Shown one piece after another: positions 53,037 through 62,574 of a DNA stretch of 64,000 nucleotides. Origin of the DNA: a virus; IMG/VR virus record IMGVR_UViG_3300011013_000008, positions 1-64,000 of that record. One strand, given 5' to 3'. The notes under the pieces are model-generated. The model did not search any database and was not told the DNA's origin. It saw only the letters and a program-made list of their open reading frames with translations. Position 1 is the stretch's first letter; each line of letters opens with the position of its first letter. Position numbers and translations under genes: made by a program.

Positions 53037-53438
53037 TTAAATCTCCCATCTATATATACAATCTTTTAAGTCTACGTAGCATATTCCAGATCCTTCTTTT
53101 AAGAATACTACTTTACTACCAATACAAATACCTAGTGATGCTTGTATTCCTTCATTACGTTGTATTAAATCTCCTCGCTTAGCATATGGTAAGCTAGAGT
53201 ATTTTTGTTTCAAAGCTCTAGAAACCTGGTCCTGCATAGGTTCTGACTTCTGAGCTCTTAAAGCTTCCCTTTTATTTGACCAAGTAGGTTTCCATTCAAA
53301 ATCACTAATCTTCTTTATTACACTAATTGACCATATAGTACAATCATTTTTACCATATTCAAATTTAAGTGTTTTAGCTTTTTCAATCTCTGAATATAAT
53401 ATTTGTTCCCAATTATCCTTTCTAGTCAGGCTCCCCAT
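53037..53438 (-). CDS. Tail assembly protein (DUF6950 / lambda K-like)
   Basis: 133 residues with FEYGKNDCTIW, then a Cys-x-G-x-K region (LGICIGSKVVFL). The NDC motif recalls NlpC/P60-derived tail proteins, where Cys is nucleophilic, but a clear catalytic His is not seen. Encoded between the two tail tip genes as in lambda K-I order. Confidence 0.65.
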   Translation of the reverse strand: MGSLTRKDNWEQILYSEIEKAKTLKFEYGKNDCTIWSISVIKKISDFEWKPTWSNKREALRAQKSEPMQDQVSRALKQKYSSLPYAKRGDLIQRNEGIQASLGICIGSKVVFLKEGSGICYVDLKDCIYRWEI

Positions 53439-54043
53439 ACTACTTCCTTATTTACTAAATCTGCAACATTATCAAAGCCTCTATCAGTTCCTAATATTAG
53501 TTTCTGAGTACCAGAATTATATCTTTTAACTCTAGGACGTTCCCAGTCTGCTAAAATAGATTCTAACTCTAATGATACATCAGCTGCATTATCTTGTAAG
53601 TTTACCTTTAATATAGACATAAATCCTTTAAATAGTAATATAGGATCTTGTATAACAGTATGAGTATCCTTATTTAGTACTGCTAGAGCTAACATAGCAT
53701 CTCCACCATAGTAATCTTTTGCTAATGCTAGAGCTATGTATGAGGAATCAATACCATTTAACTTAACTGTTAGGTTATTAGACTTTAGTTCCAATGATTC
53801 TTCAGTGGAAGATATTGAAGCAATACCCCCTACACCTATATATGTTGCAGCAGGTAGGATATTACTATTAACTAACGTAATATCTGTTAATGAACCTGCA
53901 AAGTATTTTTGAAATCGTGTATCTGGGCCAGTACCATCTTTATCTGGGAAATCTAAATATAGTAGTGGTACAGCAACTAACTGATTACTAGTTAGTTGTG
54001 CATTGACATCTACATGTAAATTTCTATCTAAAGTTACTGCCAT
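53426..54043 (-). CDS. Minor tail protein, DUF2163/hub-like
   Basis: 205 residues. MAVTLDRNLHVDVNAQLTSNQLVAVPLLYLDF, then TFKFQKYFAGSLTDI-like strands, and IADWERPRVKRYN near the end resemble phage proteins with which siphovirus tail tips are built. Overlaps the next gene by 13 bases. The assignment rests on order and composition. Confidence 0.6.
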   Translation of the reverse strand: MAVTLDRNLHVDVNAQLTSNQLVAVPLLYLDFPDKDGTGPDTRFQKYFAGSLTDITLVNSNILPAATYIGVGGIASISSTEESLELKSNNLTVKLNGIDSSYIALALAKDYYGGDAMLALAVLNKDTHTVIQDPILLFKGFMSILKVNLQDNAADVSLELESILADWERPRVKRYNSGTQKLILGTDRGFDNVADLVNKEVVWGA

Positions 54044-54044
54044 T

Positions 54045-54653
54045 TTAAAATCCCTCTATACATTCTATACTTATATTTGATAGTAATGCTTCATTATTAC
54101 TAGTCCATCTTGATTCATTACTAGATAACATCATAGTAACACTATAATCTGTTAAAGTTATAGCAGCGGCATTACTTGGAGATATTCTTATTGGGGGTTC
54201 AAAAGTAATAGTAGCATTACCGCTAACATCAGAAGTCACATCTTTAGTAACCATTTTTAACTCACCATTACTAAATTGAAAATAATCTCCTTTTAATAAT
54301 AGTCCTGATTGGCTCGCTGTCCAACCTGAAGTAGTTACTGTATTCCCTACCTGATTTGCACCATTGACGGTCACCGCGCCAGGGGCGCTGATTGACCCGC
54401 GTGGTGCTGGGTGGGTGAAATCGGTAAGAAAAAACCTACCGCTAGAACCTCTCAATTGAGCCAAGAAGGCAGACATGAGTCTGCCTTCGTAAGGCTCTAG
54501 GTCACTAAAAGATAATGAACATACCCATCTAGCTCCGGGTATCTCAATAGTTTGAGTACTACCCGATAAGGTACTAGTGTTTATCTGTGTATTATATTTA
54601 ATACCGAAAGATGAAGAACTAGGTATAACATTTGGAAAGGGTATTGTTGCCAT
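54045..54653 (-). CDS. Distal tail / minor tail protein
   Basis: 202 residues, beta-rich (FGIKYNTQINTSTLSGSTQTIEI; RWVCSLSFSDLEPYEG). It follows the tape measure gene directly, the position of the distal tail protein in siphoviruses. A GC-rich island (about 54360-54425) encodes the DFTHPAPRGSISAPGAVTVNG part, unlike the rest of the gene. Confidence 0.65.
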   Translation of the reverse strand: MATIPFPNVIPSSSSFGIKYNTQINTSTLSGSTQTIEIPGARWVCSLSFSDLEPYEGRLMSAFLAQLRGSSGRFFLTDFTHPAPRGSISAPGAVTVNGANQVGNTVTTSGWTASQSGLLLKGDYFQFSNGELKMVTKDVTSDVSGNATITFEPPIRISPSNAAAITLTDYSVTMMLSSNESRWTSNNEALLSNISIECIEGF

Positions 54654-57600
54654 TATCTACGTCTTCCTACAGTTTTAGCCATTGTGCCACCTCTATTTAT
54701 ATTATCAACTATTTCTCTAATAGTATCTTGTTTAATTTGATCTGCATACTGTCTCAATCTAGCTTCACTAGAAGGATCAGCTCCGCTAAAATCATAAGTA
54801 TTATTTATATTAATATTAGGCTGAGTATTACCTTCTAGTCTAACAGGAATTGATCTATTATCTGGTAATGGAACAACAGCTTCACTATTTTTACCTTCAC
54901 CAATTAAAGCATTAGTAGGTCTATGTACTATACCACCGGTAGCAAAGTGACTATTTGAACTATCAAATAAAGGTTTATAATTACCTACAGTACCTGGCTT
55001 ACCTGGAGTTCCACTACCATCACTAACCGTACCTAATACAGATGAAATAATTGAATCAGCGGAACCAACAGAACCACCTACTTGCGAAGCAGTATTTCTG
55101 TCAAGAGCACCAATTAATAAGTTAGTAGCAGCTATTTGATCTGCTACTGTAGCATCTCGTTTTACTTCAGAATCAAATAAGGTACTAGCAAACTTAACAA
55201 TAGCCTGTTTCATATTATCAGCTATTACACTACCAATAGATTTTCTTAGAGTATCTTTAAGACCTTCTCTAAGAGCAACAGCCATTGATCTTCCTTCCTT
55301 TTTACCATCCCATTTATTAGATATAATTGAAGATACTAGATTAGAGGTTACATTATCAATAGCATCTAAAGATACTTTGGCAATATTATCAACAGAGTTA
55401 CCTAATGTTTTACCCATGTCATCTGCTATTATAGCAAATTTAGTACCTACATTAGTCCAGAAATGATTATCACCTAGTAGGCCATTAAAACCGCCTACAT
55501 ATCCAGTATTACCTATATTACCTCTAGATGCATTATTAGCATCGAATATAGCTTTTTGAACATCAAGCTCTTCTTTAGCCTGCTTAAGTCTAATACCTTG
55601 CTGTTTAGCTGTTAATAAATCAATTTTTAATTGAGCTTCCTTCTTTATTACAAGGTTTCCAGTTAAATCTAGAATAGTATTATCAAGTTTCTCCTTGATT
55701 TTTGTATCCTCTAACTCTTTTACCTTCTTATCTGATATTGATTGTGATAGTCTACTCTGCTCCTGTAGTAAGGCAACAACTTTAGCGGAATCTTGAGATA
55801 AATTAGAAGCTAAGGCAATTTGACTCTTATTATTAGCAAGTGCTTGATTTTGTAAATTAAGCCTAGCTTTATCTATAGCCATAGATCTTCTCTGTGCTTC
55901 AACTGCTCCTAGTAAAGAGCCTACTGCAACAGTTCTTAAAGCAATTTTACGCTTTAAAGCCTCTTCCTGCGCTAGTATTAGTTGTAATATTAATTTATTG
56001 TGCGTAGAATCTTTAGCTATTAATTCTTTAAGCTTATCTGTTACACCATATTGAGCTTCTAAATGTGTTAGCTGTAATTTTAAATCCTTTGTTTGTAACC
56101 TATATTCCTCAGATATAGCACTAAGATCACCTTTTTGCTTATTTTCTTGTACTTTTTTAATTTTTTCGCCTAAGATACTTTTATTTACATCAAAATTACG
56201 TACTGTATTTATTTGTTTATCTAAACCTTTTAATTCCTTCTTTAATTTCTTTACTGCCAAAATAGGAGTATCTGTATCTTTCAACATACTTAAAAAAGCT
56301 TTTCTATACGCCTTAGGTACACTATCTAGGAATGGTTTTATACTATCTTTTGCTTCTTTTAATGAACTTTTTGAGAAAGAAGATAATTCTATTTGTAGTG
56401 TCTTTAAGTCATCCCTAAAACCTATAAGGGTATCAGTATTAAGAATCCTTCGGCTATCAGACTTATTATTTAAATCAGATAGTCTTTTATCATTACCTAT
56501 TATAAGTCCTTTTATAGTTTTTTCCGCACTTTTTAATCTATCTATAGGGTCTAGTAATGCTTTTGCTAACTCTGGATATTGTTTAGCAAGAGCCTTTAAT
56601 ACATTATTATCCCCTAATGCTTTCTCAATAGCATCTGTATTCATAAAAGAAGTAAAAGTTATAGTTCTTTCTGCACTATACTTTGGGTCTATAAGTTTTT
56701 TAATAAAGTATGCTTGTTTAGGATCTTTATAAATATAATGTATAGGTAGATTTACTGGTTTACCAGTAATACGATTCAACTCTCTCATAGCCTTTTTAAT
56801 ACCTTCTGCAGCTTTTTTAGGCTCCATAAAAGCATTTATAGGATGTCTAATATAGTCAAAGACACTTAACTTATTTAACTTATCAGATTCTTTTATAATT
56901 TTAGATATAGCATCGGCATATTGATGAGCTACTCCACTTATTTTTGTCCACTTAGTAGAGGCTTCTTCTAAACTTTTGGGTATAGCTTTTATATCCTTAT
57001 TTATTTCCTTATATCTATCTATAGCTTTATCTAATTCTTCTACAGTATCTTGTATAGCGGCAGAATTATTATTAAACTCCTTATTTAATAATCCTAAGGC
57101 TTCTATACCAGTACTAATAGTTTCAAATATAAATAATACTAAAGTCATTTTAGATATAGCACTAAAAGCAGATTCCATAGCTTTTGTTAAAAAAACGGTT
57201 ACTAAAGCTACTCTTTTAGTAACAGATTCTACGACTAAACTAGCCTTAGTGTAGAGACTGGCATCTATACCAGCTCTAACATAAGATTTTGCAACTAAGG
57301 ATAAAGAGGTTCTTAACTCCTTATATGCCCCTTTTAATGTAGTAGCATTAAGTATAGATACTCTACCTTGTGCAGCTATAGATCTAGCACTAAATGTTAG
57401 TTTTTCTTGTTCTGCTACTAATGCTTCTACAGATGCCTTTTTTATACCCATAGCAACAGTTTCTTTCTCAAGAGACTTTTTTTGCAATATAGAAGCTTCT
57501 ACTATTTCCCCCTTTAGTGTACTTATAGCTGCCTTTTTAGATAACTCACTTTTATCAAACTCACCAGAAGAGCCAACTTTATTAATTTCCTTTTTTAGAG

Positions 57601-58840
57601 CACTACTAAGCTTAAAAGCTATTTTTTGTTTTCTAAACTGTTTAGTAAGCTCTTCTCCAGTAATCCCTGAGGCCATCATTTTAGCTAAAGATTTAGATAT
57701 TTCACCATTTTTATTAAGTTTTGGCATTATATCTTTTTGTATTAACTCTCTTAAATCTATACCTGCCTGTTTACCTGTCATGCCAGGCTGACTAGGGCGT
57801 ATTCTTTCTAAGACTGCAAGCTCTTTCTTTCTTTTGGTTAGTATGTCCATTTTTTCAATAGCACGCATACTAGCAGCTTCTGCTTCCTCTGAAGTCCGTT
57901 TTAAAATCTGTTGGGCTTCTTCTCCCATAGTACCAAGTATTGGTATTGCCTTTTTACCAATGGAAGCAATTAATAAGCCAATACCTGCACTCATTAGTGC
58001 AGTATTTTTAGAGAAAATTTCTGCTATACCAGTAACTGGAATACTGACTACTTTTACTAAATTAATTGCAAGTTCACTTAGAGAAGCACTTAACCTTGCA
58101 TATGGGTTAACAGCCTTCTCTACATCTGCAAACTTCTGAGTACCTTGAGTTATTAACTGATTAATTATAGCTTGTTGCTTCTCAAATGTGGTTAGAGTAG
58201 TAGCAGTTTTCTTATGTGCATCTGCATAGTCCTGTGTAGCTTTAGTAACACGTAATATAATACCTAATTCATCAACAAGTTCAGGCTCACCTTTAGTAAC
58301 GGCCTGTATCATTCTACCAACAGATTCTGGTACTGAGCGTCCTAGAGTATTAGCTGCTTTATTTGCGATTTCAGTAATAGTTTCTAGCTGCTGTGCTGTA
58401 GCTCCACCACTTAAACCAAGGTTAGCTTGTCTCATTGCTTCTTGGAAGCTTATAGCACCACCTGTAATCTCTTTCATGCTATTAGCAACAGCGCTATAGG
58501 AAATACCTGTAGTAGTTGCTAAATCATTAGCAGCTTTTTCCATTATAGATAAATCAGAATTTTGTTTCAGTACTTCATAGGCTGCACTTAACGCAAATAC
58601 GTTAGCTGCAACTGTAGCATATACATGTACTAAACCACCCATACCTTGAGCCTGTTTGGCAAAGTTAGAGGTAGTATTCTTACTAATATTACCAGCACCT
58701 TTTAAATTCTTATCAAGATTAGCTGCTTCTACACCCGCAGCTTTAGTTTCATGATGTAGTTTGTTTAAGTCTTGAGTTACACTCTTAACTTGATTTTTTC
58801 CATCTATAACTATTTCTAGTGTTATCTTTTTATTTGACAT
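54653..58840 (-). CDS. Tape measure protein
   Basis: 1395 residues, mostly helical with long coiled coils, several hydrophobic segments (LIASIGKKAIP, YATVAANVFALSAAYEVL) and a Gly-rich C-terminal part (GGSVGSADSIISS). It spans the tail tube and sets its length. It overlaps the chaperone gene at its start by 11 bases. Start ATG 58840. Confidence 0.92.
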   Translation of the reverse strand: MSNKKITLEIVIDGKNQVKSVTQDLNKLHHETKAAGVEAANLDKNLKGAGNISKNTTSNFAKQAQGMGGLVHVYATVAANVFALSAAYEVLKQNSDLSIMEKAANDLATTTGISYSAVANSMKEITGGAISFQEAMRQANLGLSGGATAQQLETITEIANKAANTLGRSVPESVGRMIQAVTKGEPELVDELGIILRVTKATQDYADAHKKTATTLTTFEKQQAIINQLITQGTQKFADVEKAVNPYARLSASLSELAINLVKVVSIPVTGIAEIFSKNTALMSAGIGLLIASIGKKAIPILGTMGEEAQQILKRTSEEAEAASMRAIEKMDILTKRKKELAVLERIRPSQPGMTGKQAGIDLRELIQKDIMPKLNKNGEISKSLAKMMASGITGEELTKQFRKQKIAFKLSSALKKEINKVGSSGEFDKSELSKKAAISTLKGEIVEASILQKKSLEKETVAMGIKKASVEALVAEQEKLTFSARSIAAQGRVSILNATTLKGAYKELRTSLSLVAKSYVRAGIDASLYTKASLVVESVTKRVALVTVFLTKAMESAFSAISKMTLVLFIFETISTGIEALGLLNKEFNNNSAAIQDTVEELDKAIDRYKEINKDIKAIPKSLEEASTKWTKISGVAHQYADAISKIIKESDKLNKLSVFDYIRHPINAFMEPKKAAEGIKKAMRELNRITGKPVNLPIHYIYKDPKQAYFIKKLIDPKYSAERTITFTSFMNTDAIEKALGDNNVLKALAKQYPELAKALLDPIDRLKSAEKTIKGLIIGNDKRLSDLNNKSDSRRILNTDTLIGFRDDLKTLQIELSSFSKSSLKEAKDSIKPFLDSVPKAYRKAFLSMLKDTDTPILAVKKLKKELKGLDKQINTVRNFDVNKSILGEKIKKVQENKQKGDLSAISEEYRLQTKDLKLQLTHLEAQYGVTDKLKELIAKDSTHNKLILQLILAQEEALKRKIALRTVAVGSLLGAVEAQRRSMAIDKARLNLQNQALANNKSQIALASNLSQDSAKVVALLQEQSRLSQSISDKKVKELEDTKIKEKLDNTILDLTGNLVIKKEAQLKIDLLTAKQQGIRLKQAKEELDVQKAIFDANNASRGNIGNTGYVGGFNGLLGDNHFWTNVGTKFAIIADDMGKTLGNSVDNIAKVSLDAIDNVTSNLVSSIISNKWDGKKEGRSMAVALREGLKDTLRKSIGSVIADNMKQAIVKFASTLFDSEVKRDATVADQIAATNLLIGALDRNTASQVGGSVGSADSIISSVLGTVSDGSGTPGKPGTVGNYKPLFDSSNSHFATGGIVHRPTNALIGEGKNSEAVVPLPDNRSIPVRLEGNTQPNININNTYDFSGADPSSEARLRQYADQIKQDTIREIVDNINRGGTMAKTVGRRR

Positions 58841-59165
58841 TACTTACCTTCTTACGCATATTCTCATTAGTAATATTAGTACCCTCACTAATTATAGTTA
58901 ATATTAAATCTAACATATCTGGTTGGTTAGATACATTGTACATATCTAACAAGAATGGTAGCATACTTAAATCCTTACCCATAGAAGCTCCAGCCATACT
59001 ATCCCATTTATCTGGTAATATATTGACTATTTCCATAGCCAATTTAGTATCTGTTAGAAAATCATTATATTCTATAGGTATTTTATCTGGATCTACCTGT
59101 GAGTTAGTTACCTTACAAATCTCTAAGTATTTTTCTTTACTTATACCTAATGAGCTATTACGCAA
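58830..59165 (-). CDS. Tail assembly chaperone, second part (gpT-like)
   Basis: 111 residues from TTG 59165. The same frame stays open upstream past the stop of the preceding chaperone gene, so it is more likely made as a -1 frameshift fusion, as lambda gpG-T. Helical; the protein would bind the tape measure during tail assembly. No classic slippery heptamer is visible in the overlap. Confidence 0.65.
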   Translation of the reverse strand: MRNSSLGISKEKYLEICKVTNSQVDPDKIPIEYNDFLTDTKLAMEIVNILPDKWDSMAGASMGKDLSMLPFLLDMYNVSNQPDMLDLILTIISEGTNITNENMRKKVSNVK

Positions 59166-59194
59166 GTAGTCTTTTATTCTAGTGCGCTCTTTCT

Positions 59195-59602
59195 CTAGGA
59201 GCCTTTGTTGAAAAGCGAGATATCAGACATAATACTGGTTAACCAACCATCGAATAATTTTGAGTTAGTTACTAAAGTGTAGGCATTTTCCTGTGTGTAT
59301 TCTAACTCTCCTTCTTCTGGAAGTTCACCATCAGCGATTAATAGAAAGTCTGTTAAATATTCATACTTAAGACCTTTCCATCCTGTTAGAGCTTTATTTA
59401 CATATAACTTAGTAAATAACTCATCGTCAAGACCTTCTATAGGTGCATGAGTTTTTTGGTCAAAAACAATAGTTTTTGCTTTATCTCCAATTTTTCTAAG
59501 ACTTTCTTTACTTAGATAAGTGATTTGTACTTCAAAGCCTTCCTTCTCTGGAAATGGTACTGTAATTTGTTTGGTTTCAGCTAGTAAACTGCTAAGTTGC
59601 AT
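59195..59602 (-). CDS. Tail assembly chaperone, first part (gpG-like)
   Basis: 135 residues: MQLSSLLAETKQITVPFPEKEGFEVQITYL, then LDDELFTKLYVNKALTGWKGLKYEYL. This matches the layout of phage tail chaperones encoded just before the tape measure. It would coat the tape measure protein before tube assembly. Confidence 0.75.
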   Translation of the reverse strand: MQLSSLLAETKQITVPFPEKEGFEVQITYLSKESLRKIGDKAKTIVFDQKTHAPIEGLDDELFTKLYVNKALTGWKGLKYEYLTDFLLIADGELPEEGELEYTQENAYTLVTNSKLFDGWLTSIMSDISLFNKGS

Positions 59603-59614
59603 CTTGTATTTCTC

Positions 59615-60628
59615 CTATGTCTCATAAATTATATGAATTTCATCACCAGCTCCTGGAACTGATTCCTGGGGTGATACTCCTATATCCACTGTATTCATTT
59701 GTCCTACAGTTGGATTTTTTAAAGCTATTTTTCCTTGTGGTATAACTATAGATGCCTTAGTAGAACTACTAGAGCCACCTATACTAAATGTAATAGCACT
59801 ATTAGTATTAATAGTGTCTAATGTATTGTAGTTAAATAATGTTTTAAGTAAGTCTGAACTACCTAATGTTTTATCATCTAAGTAAAACTTTGCAGCTAGA
59901 CTAGTAGTTCTGCTTTTATTATAATGCCCGGAAACATCAGATAATTGTCCTAATCTAACTCGTCTTATAGGTATAACACTATTAGATATAGTGAAACTAG
60001 CCGATACAACAGCTAAGTTATAATCAGAACCACCTAAGTTTAAAGCTATCGTAGATAGTTTATTACGTATAAAGGTTCTATTATCAAATAAGTTAGGACT
60101 ACCAGTTAATGTAGTATTAGTAATATACTCTAAATTTAGAGCAAATACTTCCCAAGTAGCTTTTGCTATTGTACTTATAGATAAATCTATCTTTACACTA
60201 GCAATAACTCCCCTACTAATTTTATAATAAGTTCCATCATCAAAAATTAGATAAAAATATAATTCTCTTAACTTATTTGTATTACCATTAAAAAAAGATA
60301 TAGTTGAATCAACTACTGTGTCAGTAGTATCTGTAGCAGATAATGATTCCCATAATAATTTTTCTGCAGATATAACATTACCACTATCTATGATAGGTTT
60401 TAAATAAGTATCAAAACTAAAATTAACTCCTGAATACCCAGTATTAAATGCTAGAGGAACTTTTCTAGTAGAAGTACTAACTTGACTAGGTTTACTAGTA
60501 ATAGCTGTAGTATTTCTATTAAGACTTATTTCTTTTAGTATTGATATTTCATGTGAATTAGTATTAAAGTTAGTAGTATCTTGGGTTGAAACCACTAATC
60601 TAACCTTTGGTGATATAACTATGCTCAT
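59615..60628 (-). CDS. Tail tube-like protein, paralog 2
   Basis: 337 residues, beta-rich. Shares a series of landmarks with the next gene: EKLLWESL, a FDDGTYYKISR-type strand, FIRNKLSTIAL, a late FSIGGSSSSTKA and a closing EIHIIYET. Both probably descend from one major tail protein. This copy lacks the central insert of the other. Confidence 0.75.
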   Translation of the reverse strand: MSIVISPKVRLVVSTQDTTNFNTNSHEISILKEISLNRNTTAITSKPSQVSTSTRKVPLAFNTGYSGVNFSFDTYLKPIIDSGNVISAEKLLWESLSATDTTDTVVDSTISFFNGNTNKLRELYFYLIFDDGTYYKISRGVIASVKIDLSISTIAKATWEVFALNLEYITNTTLTGSPNLFDNRTFIRNKLSTIALNLGGSDYNLAVVSASFTISNSVIPIRRVRLGQLSDVSGHYNKSRTTSLAAKFYLDDKTLGSSDLLKTLFNYNTLDTINTNSAITFSIGGSSSSTKASIVIPQGKIALKNPTVGQMNTVDIGVSPQESVPGAGDEIHIIYET

Positions 60629-60679
60629 AAATAATCTCTATAGTAAAAAGGGAGAGATAAAAATCTCTCCCTTAATATC

Positions 60680-62092
60680 TTAGTTAGTTTGATAAATTAC
60701 AGTTAGTTCATCTTGGTTTTCAATAGCATCAGCTGATCCTTGGCCAGAGAATGTTATTTCAGTTGCAATAACTGCTTCAATATTAATTGTAGGTACAGCT
60801 AATTGTGCTGTTCCTAGGGTAAGATCAACACGTTTAGCATTAGAACCCCCACCAATAGATAATACAAAGTTATAACTATTAGATACAGAATTAATATCTT
60901 CTAAAATATCATTAAGTAATGCTGCAGTACCATAAACACCAGTATCTAAATATGCAGTAATACTACCACTTACCTTCCTAGACCCCGCAAATCCTGATAG
61001 AGGTTGGTTAACTACACCTAATTCAGCAGGAGTTAGGAAATTCATATTATTTTCAATAGTTAAAGAACCACCAGTAATTGCTATAGTATAATTCTGTCCC
61101 GCTGCATCATTAGAAGCATAAACTGCCCAGCTATCACTACCACTAGGAGTAGTATCCCAATTTCCAACAATAGTAATAGTAGTTTCAGTGAAAGAATCAA
61201 TTACTCTTGTTTCACCTGTAGTACTATCTCGGATATAATCACCAATTGCTATAATACCATCAGTAACAAAGGTAGAACCTATTTCAGTAATTGAATTAAC
61301 AGTAGCAGAAGTTACAGTGCCTACAGCTAAAGTAGTAGTAGATATATTATTATTACTTAGAGTCATAGTAGACAGCTTATTACGTAAGAAGCTGTTAGCT
61401 GTTGTAGCGGGTGTTGGTGTATACGCTGTACCTGCAACCCAAGCTCCAATTGTAGTATGATCAGCAGAAGAAAGTTCAGTTACCTTTGTACCCTTACCAG
61501 ACCAAGCAATCTGAGCTATATCTTCAATAGCGAAACTAATTTCAGCGGTAGAAATATTAACGTTATCTACTCGATAAGTAGATTTTTCTAACTGGAACCA
61601 GAAAGTTAACTTAGCTAGCTCATTAGAATCTGATTCCTCGAAATCTATTAACATACCATCTGCTGTGGTTTGAGTACCTACATCCCTCTGCAAAATAGCA
61701 GAACCTGTTACAGCACTAGAGAAATTACCATTAGCATCTACGGCAGCACCACTAGCTAAACTACCCGCTAAAGAAGCCCATAAAATCTTTTCAGGTGCAT
61801 CTACTACACTATTAGTAAAATCATCATAAGGTCTTATATAGGTTGTTACAGAAACATCTACAGGGTCTTGAGCAGTATTATAAGTTTTTTGCCCACGAAT
61901 AGGGGTTGTACCCGCCTCATTAATAGATATATCTTCAGTTGAAGTCGCTTGGGAAAAGTTGTACCCATCTAGTACTTTAATTTCCCAAGTATTTGTGTTA
62001 TTTACGCTTCCTAATAGTGGTACACCATTACTATCTAGAACATCAGCGTTACTAACATAAAGTTTTGTATTGCGCGTTAAATTACGTGCCAT
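60680..62092 (-). CDS. Major tail tube-like protein, paralog 1
   Basis: 470 residues. Landmarks EKILWASL, STYRVDNVNIS, FLRNKLSTMTL, LSIGGGSNAKR and ELTVIYQTN match the paralog at 59615. Between about 225 and 330 it has an extra domain (VNSITEIGSTFVTDGIIAIGD, FTETTITIVGNW) that may decorate the tube. Likely the more abundant tube subunit; a 50-base spacer with a hairpin lies downstream. Confidence 0.78.
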   Translation of the reverse strand: MARNLTRNTKLYVSNADVLDSNGVPLLGSVNNTNTWEIKVLDGYNFSQATSTEDISINEAGTTPIRGQKTYNTAQDPVDVSVTTYIRPYDDFTNSVVDAPEKILWASLAGSLASGAAVDANGNFSSAVTGSAILQRDVGTQTTADGMLIDFEESDSNELAKLTFWFQLEKSTYRVDNVNISTAEISFAIEDIAQIAWSGKGTKVTELSSADHTTIGAWVAGTAYTPTPATTANSFLRNKLSTMTLSNNNISTTTLAVGTVTSATVNSITEIGSTFVTDGIIAIGDYIRDSTTGETRVIDSFTETTITIVGNWDTTPSGSDSWAVYASNDAAGQNYTIAITGGSLTIENNMNFLTPAELGVVNQPLSGFAGSRKVSGSITAYLDTGVYGTAALLNDILEDINSVSNSYNFVLSIGGGSNAKRVDLTLGTAQLAVPTINIEAVIATEITFSGQGSADAIENQDELTVIYQTN

Positions 62093-62142
62093 ATTTAAAA
62101 TCTCCTAATTAGATAGTTGATTGAAGTATTTAGATTTTTATC

Positions 62143-62574
62143 TTAACCGTCAATTCCATATCTTACTTGTAATAAAATTTCTCCAATCCTTAGAGGTTCC
62201 ATTAGACCTTCATCAGTAGTTATACTAAGAACTCTAATATCTTCCGTAAACTTTCCAGTTGAATACTCTAATTCCTGATTAGAATCTACTATAAGCTCTA
62301 TATCTGTAAATACATCCTCAACATCTTGATCTGATGTTTCACTATTGATGTATATCCATATATGTATTTGTAGCAAACCCCAAGTTAATGCAGGTAAGTA
62401 TTCTCTCGTTTCTCTGCCTGCAGTAACACACACAAAAGGGAAATCAGTTACTTCGTTCCAGTATTTTAATTTACCTAGCACATTAGTATATAAATTGGAA
62501 ATATAAGGATTGTTACCCTGTATTTCTTTAAATTTGGATACCAAAGCATCTTTTATATCTACTCTTGAACTCAT
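62143..62574 (-). CDS. Tail completion / terminator protein
   Basis: 143 residues with DVEDVFTDIELIVDSNQELE and LQIHIWIYINSETS, the compact alpha/beta pattern of tail terminators (lambda U type). Gene order, just before the tail tube proteins, supports it. Overlaps the next gene by 4 bases. Confidence 0.65.
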   Translation of the reverse strand: MSSRVDIKDALVSKFKEIQGNNPYISNLYTNVLGKLKYWNEVTDFPFVCVTAGRETREYLPALTWGLLQIHIWIYINSETSDQDVEDVFTDIELIVDSNQELEYSTGKFTEDIRVLSITTDEGLMEPLRIGEILLQVRYGIDG

